A DNA stretch of 64,000 nt from Eopsaltria australis. Lineage: Eukaryota; Chordata; Aves; Passeriformes; Petroicidae. The notes beneath the pieces are model-generated. The model saw only the letters and a program-made list of their open reading frames with translations. It was not told the DNA's origin and did not search any database. Location: NCBI GenBank assembly GCA_034509425.1, contig JAVTVJ010000369.1, positions 403,501 through 467,500 on the forward strand, read 5' to 3'. Made by a program: the position numbers and the translations under genes. Below, one piece after another: positions 31,901 to 44,500 of the stretch (the stretch's first letter is position 1; each line of letters opens with the position of its first letter).

Positions 31901-34900
31901 GGGGAGTGTAGCAGCACTGTAGGCACACAATTCTTCTCACTCAGCTTGTGGTTTCATATTTTGTATTAAACACTGTACTTTTGCTGTACTCCCTGCAAGG
32001 AAGACACATTTTTCACATGGGCATTCAAGGTGCTTAGACTCAGAAAAGTCTTGGCAAAGGCCTCAAAAGGGATCATGAGCCTTTTTAGAAAAACTGATTT
32101 TGATTGCAGAGAGTTTAGACTAAAAATAAGAAAGTCATGGCCCTTGTGCAGAACAGGCACAGCAAAGGAATAGTTTCTTCTGGAAAAAACTAAAAATCCT
32201 GCTAGGTCCAGCTAGGCTTTTCAAAACACATTTTCTGAAGTGTTGCTGATGTCTGGGCTCTGTCTAGATGTACAGGGGGGTGCCCTGAAGGCTCATTGCT
32301 GATCTGACTCTGGATGAACCAGCCTTGGTAGCCGAAAATGTCTCCCTACAGCTGCAGAGATAGAGCTCACACAGCAATGCCAAGTAGAATTAATTTGAAA
32401 GGTTTACCTGTAGTGCTTCATAGATGTGCCTGCAAGGCCAAAAAGTCTCAGAAGGCTGCCTGGTGGAGTAAGGTTCTAAAGCAAGGGCCTGGGCGTATTG
32501 TGACTAGAGATACTCCCTCCAACTTAATTAAGGCTTTCTGCTGATACGTGTAGCCATACTGAGATTTTGCTGACTCTGAAAGCAAGACTACCAGAAGAAA
32601 TGTGTACAGTCATATACAAGTCTACTCTGCATTGTTGCTGGGAAAAGGAGGAATAGTCAAGTCATAGGAAATAGGAATGACCTTATGTTCAGGAATTAGC
32701 TGTAAAGGGTGATGTTTTCTGCCATTCAAGCAATCCATTCAGGTAGACAGAGCTGGAAAGCCTTGCAGGACTATTGCTTCCTCTTTTAAACTCAAAAATT
32801 CTCTGGGATTGGCTACTGCAGTTTCTTCACAGTGAGCTCAGATCATCTTTTCCAGCTAAGTACTAAGAGAAAATGAGAAGTGAAAGGTTTTTCTAATGTC
32901 TGCTCTAACTTCTGTAATTAATAGAAGGGATAACTTACTGGTTACTCAGCTGAATTATATACTAGCAAGAGCAACATAACCTTAGTAACTTGGGAGGAAC
33001 AAGAAAGACAGTACTTTGAATGATTCTCTCCCAGCAAGAAACTTCTGAATCACCAAAAGAAAAAATGCCAGTCACTTATACCAGGCAGCCAGGTGGCAGC
33101 TTTTGTCTCCTTGTTGTTTTTTTTTTGTTAAATAGCAAGATGAATTAAGGGGTGGTTGATCTCCTTAGATGTCTGAGGCTTTGGATGGGTTGTGTCCCAA
33201 TGTTTATATTAGTTCTGTCTAGTAATTTTATAAAACTTTGTTTATCTGGCAGGAAGAACGAGGCAGCATTTTACACATGTAGTGCCAGCTCTACGACTGC
33301 ATCAAATGGCAGAATAATCAGGCATTTGGGAGTAACTACCTGGTTAGTTGTGCCAACTTTGTAGCAGACAAAACCACCAGAGGACTGAACAAATGGAAGC
33401 ATATAAAATTCAGAAAGATTGTTTTTTTCTTATGTTGCTCCCATCTTGAGCGACTGCACCTGGGCACTGGTCCACAGTAGCATCATTTTCACACACTGAG
33501 AGTCTGGCTCAGATGTGATAGATTTAAAGAATAGTATGGATAATTATGAGGGATGACATGAACAATTATGAGAAATGTGTTCTCTGACAGTAGCAAATTT
33601 TTGTTGCTATTTCTGTGTTGTTTAGGACAGAAAGACAGAAAAATTATTACTGCGCTGTTGGTTGGTTCAGAGGTTTTTGCCATTACCTGGTAAACATGTT
33701 TGGGTTTTTTTTCCCTAGGTGCTACAGGGACTACTAAAGATGTGTAAGTACTTACTCTACTCTACTCTTTTAAATATATAACCCTGGACATATTTTTAGT
33801 CCTACTAGCCTTATACTAGATTTAGTCATACATGATTCATCTGGCTCCTAACGTATAATCAACACAACCAGATGGTTACTGTCTTTAGTGACAGTTTTCA
33901 TCTCCACAAAACAACTCCTTATTTGTTTACTTTTCTACAAATTTCTTTGCTTGTTATTTCCCTAAGAGAAATTTCTTTTCCCTGTTTCTGTTAAGACAGT
34001 TGTCTAGCAGAGGTGGTTATGTTACTTCGGTCTGCTTTTCCCCATCATGTGCCAGTGCACCTTTCTCCATGTGGTAGTTTGAAAGCAGATCAGTGAGAGG
34101 CTCAAAGTCAGAACTACAATTTAATAGAAAAAATGGAATAATACAAAAACACTGACAGAGTCAGAATACAACCTGACACCCTGTCGGTCAGGGTGTTGGT
34201 AGTAGTCCACTTAGAAGGTGGTTGCAGTCCTCTGGGAGTGATAGATGTGATTTCGTTGAAGCAGTGATCCTGTGAAAGGTGTAGTTCTCTGAAGGTCCAG
34301 TGGTGGTGTAGAAGGATCTGGTCTTCCTCTGGGAATCCAGTGGAAAAAGCTGCCTGTGGTGCTTCAAATCCCAGTTTATATGCAGATAGGGATACATTGG
34401 TTCCTCCCCCTGGGCGGGGCATCTCACAATGGGATGATGGGCCACTAGCTGCAGTGTTGGGGATGAGTAAAGTGCCCCACCCGTCCCCAACGACCGGCCC
34501 ATTAGCAAACCATTCTGCGGCCATCAGGAAACACTGCCCCACTCGGCCCCAACATCCCATGAAGATGGTGATAGAATACATACCATTGTAACCTAAGACA
34601 CTCCAAAGGCCATGTAATTGTATGAAGCCAGCACATGTATTTCCACCAGGCCCAGTGAGAGATTTAGAAAGCCACTGAGACAAATTTCCCCTCTTTGCAT
34701 GAGACCCACTAACCCATCCAACTTCCTTTTCAAAGTACCCACCTTCTCTAGATATTCTCTGCTTTAAAGATAGTATCTATTAGGTTGACACAGGGTAGCA
34801 GAGGGCAGCCCTACCCATCCTGTTTTTCTCTAAATGCACAAGGTCTTTTTTAGAGCCTTTTTATTTGCTGGTACAGAAATGAACAGGAACAGCTTTATTC

Positions 34901-37900
34901 AGCCATAAATATATTTTTCTATCAAAGGAAGCCATAAAGAACTCCTCCCAAGGTCTTGCCTTCTTCTATTTCATGTAATTGGTATTTGCCACTGGAGTTT
35001 GTGACTGAGGGACCTGGGAAAGATTGCTATGTTATGCAATAGGAACATTCTTCTCTTTTATTTACTTCACTTAGAATAACTACTCTAATTAGATGGAGGA
35101 ATCCTGGTGTAGAAATGAGGTCAGTCGAGTCAGATAAACAAGTGGAGAGAAGAGCTTAACAACAGGCTTGTCCTTGCTATTACAGAGCGCAGCTGAGAAC
35201 TAACAATAGGTGTCACTTGGCTGATCAACACTGTTGCCACAGATATTCTTGAGATCTGTGTTACCTCTGTAGTCTGTTTTCTGGGCTTGCAGTGCCAGAC
35301 AATAAATAAATTACAAAAGGCAATCTTGTAAGGAACCTCTTCTTGATGCAGCCTGCAGCATCACTGCCCTCAGTACCTCTGTATTTACAAACCCACTGGT
35401 TTAATTTATATTAGGGTGCTTTTTATTGTTCAGTTTAGATGATTTAAGGACTGACTTAGAACTGCATCTTTCTCTTTGCTCATCACTAGTTTTAAATTTC
35501 AAAATTGCAAGCACTGTTAAATTATGAATGTAATGGGCATGTTCCTGTGCTTGAAGGTATGAGGATGTGTAGAACTGTGTTTATATGTGTGTAAGCATTT
35601 ATAGAGCCAGGCTGCAGGAGTTAAAATGGGAGCTTCCTACTTATTAGTGTGAGTTCATCTCTCATGTTTCAAAATAACTTAGAAAAAAATTAATTACTAG
35701 TGCAGTCTTCAACAAAGTGAAAGGGTCAATCCTGGAGCTATTACTCATTCAGATTAAGCATAGAGGAGCCAGCCCAACAACCCGTGTGAGTAACAGCATG
35801 GTCGAACCTTCTCATCAGATGTTAAAAACACACATCTACTAATGAGGAATGGCAGTGATGACCCAAAAGCCCTAATCAGGCTTTCTAATATTTAACAGAA
35901 GATTTTAATGAAGGAAGTAAAAGATCAGAAAAATTATTTTCATTTCATAGAAATGAACAAAGCAGGTTTATATCAACTAATATTATAGATCCACAAAAGC
36001 TTTTTACACCTTTTTACTTTCATCAGCTAAAGCTTCTTTAAATAACCCCTTTTTCTTCTGTCAAATTTCAGTCATACCACTTCTGATCCAGAAAAGCATT
36101 TAGGTGTGTCCATCCTTACATGCTTTTTGATATTTAATCTGGTTATTCTAACTTGAGATTTCTCATTTCTTGACTGTGACTCCTTGCCAAAGCACCACCA
36201 GATGGAAGGGGAGAGGGCTGGATCCTGCTCTGAGCCCTCCTGGGTGACTGCAGGGAAGCTGCTTTGCCCTCTGGGCCTGGAGATGATGATATGATCTTCC
36301 TCTGCATAGTGCTGTGACACTGAGAGCTGTGTGGTGATGAAAGGGACATATCCTCTGAGAATGTCTGCCCTCTGTGTTCCAACCCAGGATCTGTCAACCA
36401 GCTTCAGCCATGCAACCAGCTTCAGCCCATTCCCCACTGCTAAAGAAACATTCATCACTGCTAACTGGAAAAGCTTAGCTGTAGAAGAAGTAAAGGATAT
36501 GCTAGAAAGTAACGCAATGCCTGCGATATTCAGTGTGTGGCTAAGTCTGTGGGAAGATTAGTTACAGTAGGAAGGAAAGGACACAGCAGTTCAAGCCTGT
36601 TTCAAAATATTGAAAGGAAATCCGTCAAATATAAATGACAGGCCCTTGTTCCCAAGAAACACCAAGAATCTGAGGAGTAGTTGTCTGTCACTTGTTCAAA
36701 GTTCAATGAATCATTTCTGGTGGGACTACTGAGCACAGCAATAAAGAGGCTGTAAAATGCTCAGCACAAACAGAGTCATAAAAGCTGAGGTAAGAAAAAT
36801 GTGGATGGAATGAATTAGCGTGAATGCCTGTCATTTGACATTTAAAATATATGAGAAATGGCAGCTTCTTTTACCAGCAAATGGACATAGGACTGATAGA
36901 TATAAAAGCTGACAGATGAACAAAGTGTATTTTTCAGACTTTGGGTGACAGGAATCCTCTTGGGACAGACAAAACCTTACCAAAAGAAACACTTATTCAG
37001 CTGAAAATAGAATGCTGTTATGTGGATTTGTTGTTAAATCTGCCTATTGGCTTCAGGGCTCTGCCCAGGCTACCTGCTGCAAACCGTGCCCTCGGTTCCT
37101 CTGCAGATGTCAACAGCATCTGAGGCAGTGACACAGCAGCTGGTCAGCACCAAGTACCTTGGACTGTTAAGTTCCTTTTGCTGTCTGTTCCTGGTGCAGG
37201 AAAGCTTATCCTAGCTTGTTCCTCCTGGAGGACTGCTGGACTCCCATATCCATGTCTGTGAGTCTAGGAGACGTGGCAATAGGAGCACTGCCAAAACCAA
37301 AAGCGCTTCTCTCCTTTCTCACTTCCATGTGGTTGAGCGTTGCTGTTGTAGATTTGCTCCCCGGAGCCACCTGTTCTCACCCAGCAGCACCTGCCTCAGT
37401 GGCTCAGCAGACACTAAACATGTGAAATTAGTGGGCACCTTTCAAAAGGGGGTCTTGAGCCACCGTGTGTGAAGGCAAGAGGTGTGTGAATATGTGTAGT
37501 AAATAAACTGGGGCAGCATTCCTTCCTGAGCCCCCAGAAAGGTGTGTAAAATGGCATCTTCCTTAAGTGCCATCACCCGAATTTTTCTTTCTTCTCCCTC
37601 TCACACTCCTGTGTTCCTTCTATCTCTGCTCACTCCCCTCTTTTCTTGTAGGGCTACAACTGTTTGCCCCCAGTCATCACCCAGCCCAAGAGCTGTGGTA
37701 TGGACAATCCCAGTTTATTTTTGCTGTCAATGCATTTGAAGAAAAAGGTATTGCAAAATTGCTGCTTTGATTTATAGCTAGTAAGAGGAAAGGAAGAAAG
37801 CAAAATGTTTAAAAACCCTCTTGTCTGCTTAATCATAGACTGGATAATTTGTTTTGGTGAGAGAATTACAGTGATGATCTGTGATGCCATATTACAAAAC

Positions 37901-40900
37901 ATTTCTGGAACAGAAGAAAATGGCCCTGTTTCCTACTAGAATATATACTTTTTTAAACATTGTCATTAATTTCCTGTTGGACAATATTGATTATTATGCC
38001 TGCAACTCCATTTCAGAGGCTTCAAGCTGTGCATGAAGTTGTTGGTGCTTTTAAAGGACTCTTTTCTCTGGACAATGGTTAATCTGGATTACAGAAAATG
38101 TTCCCAATTATATGAGAAAATCAATCTTGTGACACATTCGGTTGGTTCAACAGAAATGACTGTGATCTTTTGGGACCCAAAGTCCCTTTCTTAAAGTAGA
38201 ATTTTATTTTTTTTTCCTAAAAATACATCCTCATTTCCACCCACTGACATACACAGGCTTTCCATTTTCTTCAGGAGAAACTGGCCCACACTAGGACAGA
38301 GCAGCTTCACAGTCCTCAGGAAAAATTGTCTCTGCATTCTCTGGCTGTGTGTGTGAGGACTGTAAGATAACTTAGGTGACTACACGGGGTCACGGGAGAT
38401 GGGAAATGCCTTCTGAAATGGCTCTAGTTCCTCCAGGAAGGGATGGCAGAAGGGCCAGGGAAGGAGGAGTTTATTGATCAGTCTTTCTTGAGTGGTAAGA
38501 TGTAGACAAAGACAGCAGACGAGGAGTGCTATGCCCTGCATAAATATAATTTAGCAAAATTGCAGAATAATAAGATTTACTCCAAGCCTCTACTATTAAA
38601 AGGACTTGTTTACCCTTATTCACTGTGGTGATGCAGAAAGGATAGTTGGTAATGTCCTTCTCCATAGAAAGAAGGTAGATGTAAGAAAATTTCCAAGTTG
38701 TAGCAGTATTTTTAAAGCATTTGCTCCCCTCCCAGGAGGTTTAAGGGCATTTTCTTGCACTTAAGACTGCATCTTGCTATGAGCCCTCTGCTTTTCAGGC
38801 CAAAATCCCATTGACTTCAGGGCCCAGTAAGGGCATAGAGCCCCAACAATTAAACAGTAGGCACATCAAGCTTTTAGAATAAATAAATTGGTTGCAGACC
38901 AAGCTAAAGTGCAGCTGCCCCATCCATACCCAGTCATGGAAGCAGAGCTCAGAATCCAAATATTTAATCAAAGGTGGTAAGAGTAAATTCCTTATATTTT
39001 TTGTATTACATTTGCCTTCACATCAGTGCTGGTTACTTTACCCCCCTGCTCCAGTTCAGCTACACTGGACAGTATATAACTGTGAGGAATCAAACCTCAG
39101 TGACTCTTTATTGATCCACAGACTGACCTGTGATCTTTCCCTAAAGTTAAAGAAGTAATTGCCCATTTATATGGGATTAATAACAGCGTTTGGTTTGTAA
39201 ACAACTGAATTCAGGAATTGCAGTGCCTCATTTTATAGAGAGGCCCTGTAACAGCTTCTGGCTTCTGTAATAGCTGCTGTCAAAGTTTCTCTCTCTTCAT
39301 CCTCACTCACAAGCCAGTACAGACACCCAGTCCCTTTCTTTCCCCTTTTGGGAGAATAGCAGTCCAGGCTTGTTCCTGTTACATGCAGAGCTTAAATGTT
39401 CCTTTTATGTGGGGAGCAGTGTGGGGACTCACTCAGGAAGACTGTTAATTTACCTGTTTCTGCTCCCAAATCTACTTTCAGATGTCACTGGTGGGGGTCA
39501 TAAAAAGTAAGCTGCATCTTTTCTCAATCCTTTCTTTCTTCTGTACATTATATTGGAAAATTGTCATTTTTTTATACCTGTGTGAGTACTTTGTTGAATG
39601 GTGGATGTCCTGAATTAAACTGGGGTCAGTAATAGTCCCCTTCTTCCCTTGCTCCTGAATTTACCCAGATGGTCATGGAGCACCTGAAAGAAACAATGTG
39701 CTAACATGCTTTGTATCTTTTGATGTTGCAGAACAGAAGAATCCATATCAGATGATGACAAAAGGAGGTGGGTGCTCTGCTCAACCAGGGCTAGCTTTAT
39801 TTGCCATAGGCTGCAGTGAGTTCTGCCACCAGTTACACATCCTTCCTTCCCTCCTCCTAACTCCCACCAACACCAACAAAGCAGAGGAGAAATGAAAAAG
39901 AGGAAGAAATCTCACTCAGAGTCAAGTATTGATGAGTCCACCCAGCCTGTTATCGAGTTGGGAAGTGGGAACTTTGTGGCAAAAAGAGCACATTATCTCA
40001 CAGCTGTAGGTGATGTGCTCGATCAGGGCTGGTGGCCTGTGCCTTCGCACCAACACTACCACAGAAGATGCCATTAGCACTTATGGGAGGTCTCTGCTGG
40101 GCTGGAAGTTGAAGGAAGTATGAGTCTATCATCAAGCAAATTCGAAATTTGCTCAGAACCCCAGGAGCCGGAGGAGGTGTGATTAATTCAACACCTAACA
40201 GGGCAGAGCAGTGTAAAGGGAGCCTCTGCAAGTAACTCCAAGCACGGCAGAGGCTTTAAGGACTCAGTTTTTCACCTCTCTTCATCTGTCCCTGCTTTTC
40301 CTACAGGCTCTTTGGAGCCAGAAAATATCCTCTGCAAGTCCATGAAGGGAAGAGGGCTGGGCTATGAACGTACCTAAGACACTTGTGCTCCTTTCTACTA
40401 AGCAGGGGAAGGCAGGTCCTATTTCTTAATGAGGTCCAAGTGCTATTTAATTGGTGTGTGTTGTTTGAAGTGAGGTGCTTTGGTGGTCCCCGTGTCAAAC
40501 ACCAGTGCCAGATTAGCTCTGCCCTCAGCTGGATATATTCGGAAGAAGCTGGGCAGGTGGAGTATATCGCCACAAGACAGTTGGGAACTTGAGTGAAAAA
40601 AATAACTCCTTTCACAGAGAGAAGTGTCCCAACTTAGCTTTGATTTGCCTGTAATTGTTTCTCCACCAGGAACTATGGTGGGATGTACATGGGCCTGCCG
40701 TCAGATGCGGCTGCCATGGCTCCCAGTCAGACAAAAGCTGCACCCAAAGGTACTGGCAGGTTGTGGATTGCATTTCTCCTGCTTTCTGGGGATGTATGTC
40801 CTTTAAAAATCAATTATTATTTCAGACAGACTATCTAGCCTTGAAGCCTCTTAAGGCTGTGGGGCTATTTATACTTCTCAAAGGGATTGTTCCCATTTAT

Positions 40901-41511
40901 TTAAAATTTAACATGCTTTTGCAGAAGGATCCTAGAGCAGGTGCTGGCAGTGTAGGTACATGGTCTTCTGAACAGCTTCTCCACACTCTGAGTGCTCTGT
41001 GAATTGGAAGAAAACAAAACCCTGTTAAGACTAAGAGGCTGTGATAGATGCACTTGCAGAGCCCTGGCGCTATTTTTAGTTTTGAAGGTATTTACTTGCA
41101 TTGTGGTGAATTCCAGTAATAACAGTTAGTAAGTGCTTGCTTTCAGGTTTATTTCTGTTCTTACATGAAACCTAGCAGAAACTTTTTCTTTTCCATTTTA
41201 TATTTTTGAGCAGTGGGAAAAAGCATTAGATTTATAGCTATTTAATAGACAAGTCATAAACATACAATTATGAAATAATGTAATATTCTTTTGATTTAAC
41301 ACAAAAAATGCTGCTGTCACATTTGTACAGCACAGAGTTTAGTCACTGACTGGTGCTTCCAAAATTTGCTGCAAAACAAGAAAATGAAAAACAGTAACAC
41401 CATTAACTAAAATAAAAGTAGCTGGTTTTGGAACAGTACTAACTTAGTTGCATGGTTTTATTTCTTTAAGATTTTAACCATATTTGTCTTTTGTTTTCTA
41501 ATTAAGATTAG
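25565..41511 (+). CDS. C12orf75: C12orf75 (OCC-1) orthologue, five coding exons, 62 aa
   Basis: The coding sequence joins 25565-25607, 33719-33743, 39732-39767, 40670-40749 and 41507-41511. All introns start GT and end AG, and exon phases fit without a stop until TAG 41509-41511. I recognise the small vertebrate protein OCC-1 (human C12orf75, 63 aa): shared start MGCGNST, shared TEES...DDDKRR block, shared NYGG.Y.GLPS block and shared SQTK near the end. Residue 2 glycine and residue 3 cysteine suit N-myristoylation and palmitoylation, so membrane attachment is plausible but inferred. The protein was named for overexpression in colon carcinoma and its molecular role is poorly defined. Introns are 8,111, 5,988, 902 and 757 bp, and four solo LTRs lie in the first two. 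Confidence 0.88.
27087..27641 (+). mobile_element. Solo LTR, family D copy 2 (intron 1)
   Basis: TGTCTTAGG...ACTACCACA flanked by CAGCA (27082-27086 and 27642-27646). It carries a private 17-bp tandem duplication of ctgatggccgcagaac at about 27158-27190. CCAAT, CATATAAG and ATTAAA are conserved with copy 1. Confidence 0.88.
27881..28247 (-). mobile_element. Solo LTR X (367 bp, intron 1)
   Basis: TGTCGGTGGC...CTCCAACA flanked by the 6-bp duplication GTTTAG (27875-27880 and 28248-28253). It aligns along its length with LTR Y. A 6-bp duplication fits class II (ERVK/alpha-beta) integration. The poly(A) signal position is mutated here but intact in Y, showing minus orientation. Confidence 0.85.
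28323..28683 (-). mobile_element. Solo LTR Y (361 bp, intron 1)
   Basis: TGTTGGTGGC...TTCCCAACA flanked by the 6-bp duplication CTGATA (28317-28322 and 28684-28689). Minus-strand AATAAA is at 28379-28384. Same family and orientation as X, only 75 bp away. Separate target duplications show two integrations, not one tandem copy event. Confidence 0.85.
28690..33718 (+). other. Intron 1, remaining part
   Basis: AT-rich sequence with short ORFs only. I recognise no further exon or repeat. Confidence 0.6.
33719..33743 (+). CDS. C12orf75: C12orf75 exon 2, a 25-nt microexon
   Basis: Acceptor ttttttttccctag ends at 33718 and donor gtaagt begins at 33744, both strong. It encodes the end of a glycine codon, then ATGTTKD and two bases of a valine codon. 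The same position in the mammalian protein is a short Ala/Gly-rich stretch ending KDV. Confidence 0.85.
34070..34600 (-). mobile_element. Solo LTR, family D copy 3 (intron 2, antisense)
   Basis: On the + strand TGTGGTAGT...CCTAAGACA, flanked by CTCCA (34065-34069 and 34601-34605). It is the inverted counterpart of 2630-3169 and 27087-27641, including the TATA and CCAAT region (about 34374-34404). Confidence 0.88.
34606..39731 (+). other. Intron 2, remaining part
   Basis: No recognisable exon, repeat or RNA gene. ORFs up to 128 codons at 36072-36458 show no domain. Confidence 0.55.
39732..39767 (+). CDS. C12orf75: C12orf75 exon 3, 36 nt
   Basis: Acceptor gatgttgcag ends at 39731 and donor gtgggt starts at 39768. 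It encodes TEESISDDDKR between two split codons, the acidic block conserved in the family. Confidence 0.88.
40670..40749 (+). CDS. C12orf75: C12orf75 exon 4, 80 nt
   Basis: Acceptor tgtttctccaccag ends at 40669 and donor gtactg starts at 40750. It encodes NYGGMYMGLPSDAAAMAPSQ followed by TKAAPK, the most conserved part of the protein. The last base starts a split codon completed in exon 5. Confidence 0.9.
41507..41511 (+). CDS. C12orf75: C12orf75 exon 5, last codon and stop
   Basis: After a pyrimidine-rich acceptor ending ttctaattaag at 41506, AT completes an Asp codon and TAG stops translation. Five coding bases only. The mammalian protein also ends one residue after the lysine. AATAAA at 41517-41522 is too close to the stop to be a confident poly(A) signal, so the 3' end is not fixed. 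Confidence 0.75.
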
Positions 41512-44500
41512 AAGGAAATAAAGACATCAAGATGCAAACAGCCTGAGGTACAGTATGTTTTGATTAACATTATGTGCTTAGCATGTATTTGTTGAACAGG
41601 AACAAGGTAGCAATGCTCCCTGTGCTGCTCTGAGTTGGTCTGGGAGCCACTAGGTTACGTCTCCAGCTGTATCATAGCTTCTAAAGGCTGGTCCAGGGAC
41701 CAGTTCTCAGTGGGTGCAGATATAAATTAGTGGTAAAGTCATCTTGGTGAGAATTAAGAAGCAAGGAAACTGTATTACTTCATTTGGGAGCAAATAAAAA
41801 TCAAATGTCCTTAGTGGTACTAAGGCCTCCCATGAGAGGTGAGGTATATCAGCATCTGCAGAGACAAGGATTTTTCCAGGAATGAGGATTTTGCAGTTAG
41901 AAAACATCTTTTTGGGGAGGACCTTGAGGACCACGGTGTGTCACTCACTAAGTAATGTATTGGAGCTCTCCCCTTGCTATGGGAGTATCTGTGGGGGCTT
42001 CATTTTCCACCAGCTAAAATAGGACATTGAAGATTTATAGGCTCTATTCCTGAGTGAAGAGTTTTGACTAAGTTAAAAAAAAATTCTTTATAAGTTCATG
42101 TCTGCAGAAAAAATAAAAACAAACAAAGTTTCCGTTCAGTACTTGAACTAAATAAACATTGACAAATTTTGATAGGGAACTGTTTTGATGTCTAGCCAGT
42201 GGGGAAGTGAAAAATATTAAGCTGTCAACAATTTCCATAAGAAGCAGAACCCTTTCCTAATTTAGGTGAAGAGCCAGAAACAGTTTTGACTGGTCCCGGT
42301 GCTGGATGCAGGCCTTGTAGAGCAGAACGCATATAATAAATGTCTTTATTATATGAGTGGTGTAAACCCCAGGACTTTTGTAGGAGCAGTCTTAAATAGG
42401 GAGAACTTCAGTTGGTCTTCACAGCTAATTTCAGTAACCTGGCTGAGATGTCTAAGCTCAAAACACCATCACCCTTGACCAGGCCAAGGCTCAAGAGTCA
42501 TCTTGAGATTGCAGCTTTCCATCTGTGGTTTATGAACAGAGTCTGGGTTACTGAGGTACTCGTCTAGGTGCTTTAGTTGAATGAATCAGTCACTTTTGCT
42601 ATTTAAAATAGCTGAAAGTGCACTTTGCCTTCATTCATGCAAGATCAGAGCTTAGCTACTGACTCGAGTCTTACACAGATGAACAGCTTCAGATCTCCAA
42701 AGGGTCCTCTGAGCTCCACAAATTTATATGCATGTGTGTCTGCAGTTCATAGACTACAAAGCTCTCAGCTTCTAATGATGACCTAATTCTCTGGTTTATG
42801 TATAGAATGTTCCTATATTGCTTTTCCACTATTGCTCTACCAGTCTACTTAAATTCGTCCCTTTGTGGTTTTTGTTTTTTTTTTTTTTGAACAGTCTACC
42901 AAGACCAGTTGCCAGTGCTTTAGAGAGAGCTATCTTTGTGCTGAAGATTTTGATATTTACACAGCCTTCCGGAGAGCAAGAGAGATCAGAGCACCAAAAA
43001 ATCCAAACTGTTGCAAGTTTCAACTACGGGTAAAGCTAAAAGTAAAGCGTTGAATCAGTTTCCTATTATAGTTGCATTATGGAAACCTCCTGCTGTTCTC
43101 CAGTGAAAGATGAAATTAGTGAACTCATGGTGGATATTTCTGCACAAGAGCTAACTTTGATGATCTGCAACTTATTTCTCTGTGGCCATATTGCAGATTC
43201 CATCATCTGTCAGCTACGCTTCGTATATTTTCTCCAACAATTTTTGATAGATTTTATATAGAAAACCATCACTACTGTCCACTCAATAGTTTCTGTGGTA
43301 GGTTCCTGTAAATTAATCGCTATTTTATTTCAGAGTAATATATTTGACAAGCTTGCATCTTTTTGGGAATATTGCAAATTTTAATATTTTTGCTGTGAAA
43401 TCTTAAGAATAGGATGAAACAAGCATAAGACCATAAGGTTCTTTATAATTATTACTGTCCCTTTTATACCATGAGACAAATATTAGTGTTTAATTTTCAT
43501 CTTGTAAAAAGATATTGCTCAAGGAAATTGATTCAAATAAGAATGATATACTTCATTGTATTATTTACATCTGTTTATATTTTTCTTTAGCTATATCTCT
43601 TTTATAAAGCATTACATGTAAAAAATACTAATGAAATTAACTATTATGTGTTCCATTCCATGTAATAATAATATTTCCTTGCATAAGGATGAAGTGATAG
43701 TATTTTCAGAGAGAGTGGGACTAGACTCCAGTGCTGCATCCTCCTGACCTGTAGAGGATTTTTGATCACTATTAGAGTTTTGTATCCCTGTCTCATCTGT
43801 AAGCATCTCCAGTATGGCAAATTGAAAAGAATGAGGGTTATTAATACTTCAGCAAATTGTTGAGGTTTCAAAATTCATTAAGTTAATAGCAATTGTAAGT
43901 TTCATGTAGAACATAAAACAGATTGTACATTTATATATGACTGAATGAGTATTTAAATTATTAAAGCCTTTTGCATAATTCTTTAGTCAAACTCTTTTTA
44001 ATGGGACTTGATATGCCATACACTTTAAATAAACAAATAAACAAAAAACCCCCAATCTGCACCATGTTAATACATTACTGTACATTAATGATAATTTTTA
44101 AAATTAAAAGAAAAAGAAACAAAGCAGAAAATTTGTCCATGAAGAAATAAACCACTGTGAACCATGAAATTCCTGCCCTTTTCACTGATACCTATTATGA
44201 CCAATGAACTACCATTGACTATGATTTCCAGTAACTTGCAGCTTTGACTATAAAATAGTGGTAGTTTGATATGAGGCTTGCAAAAAGAGATATTTAAAAG
44301 TATTCCTTACTTGTCCTCTTTTAATTATTTGTGACATTATTTATTGCTATTCTCTAGAAATCTGCTACTTGGGTTATCAGCGATTTCAGGCTTCCAGCTC
44401 CTGAAGACAAACATACTTCTCATTCCTGACCATTGACCTCAAACCGAGATGAAATAAGCTTGAAGATTAAGATGTGGTGTTAAAATATCTCTCAGTATGA

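Noticed and set aside
42876..43053. Exon-like stretch after a T run and AG
   Set aside because: No family match, weak donor, and no partner exon. The C12orf75-like gene is already complete at 41511.
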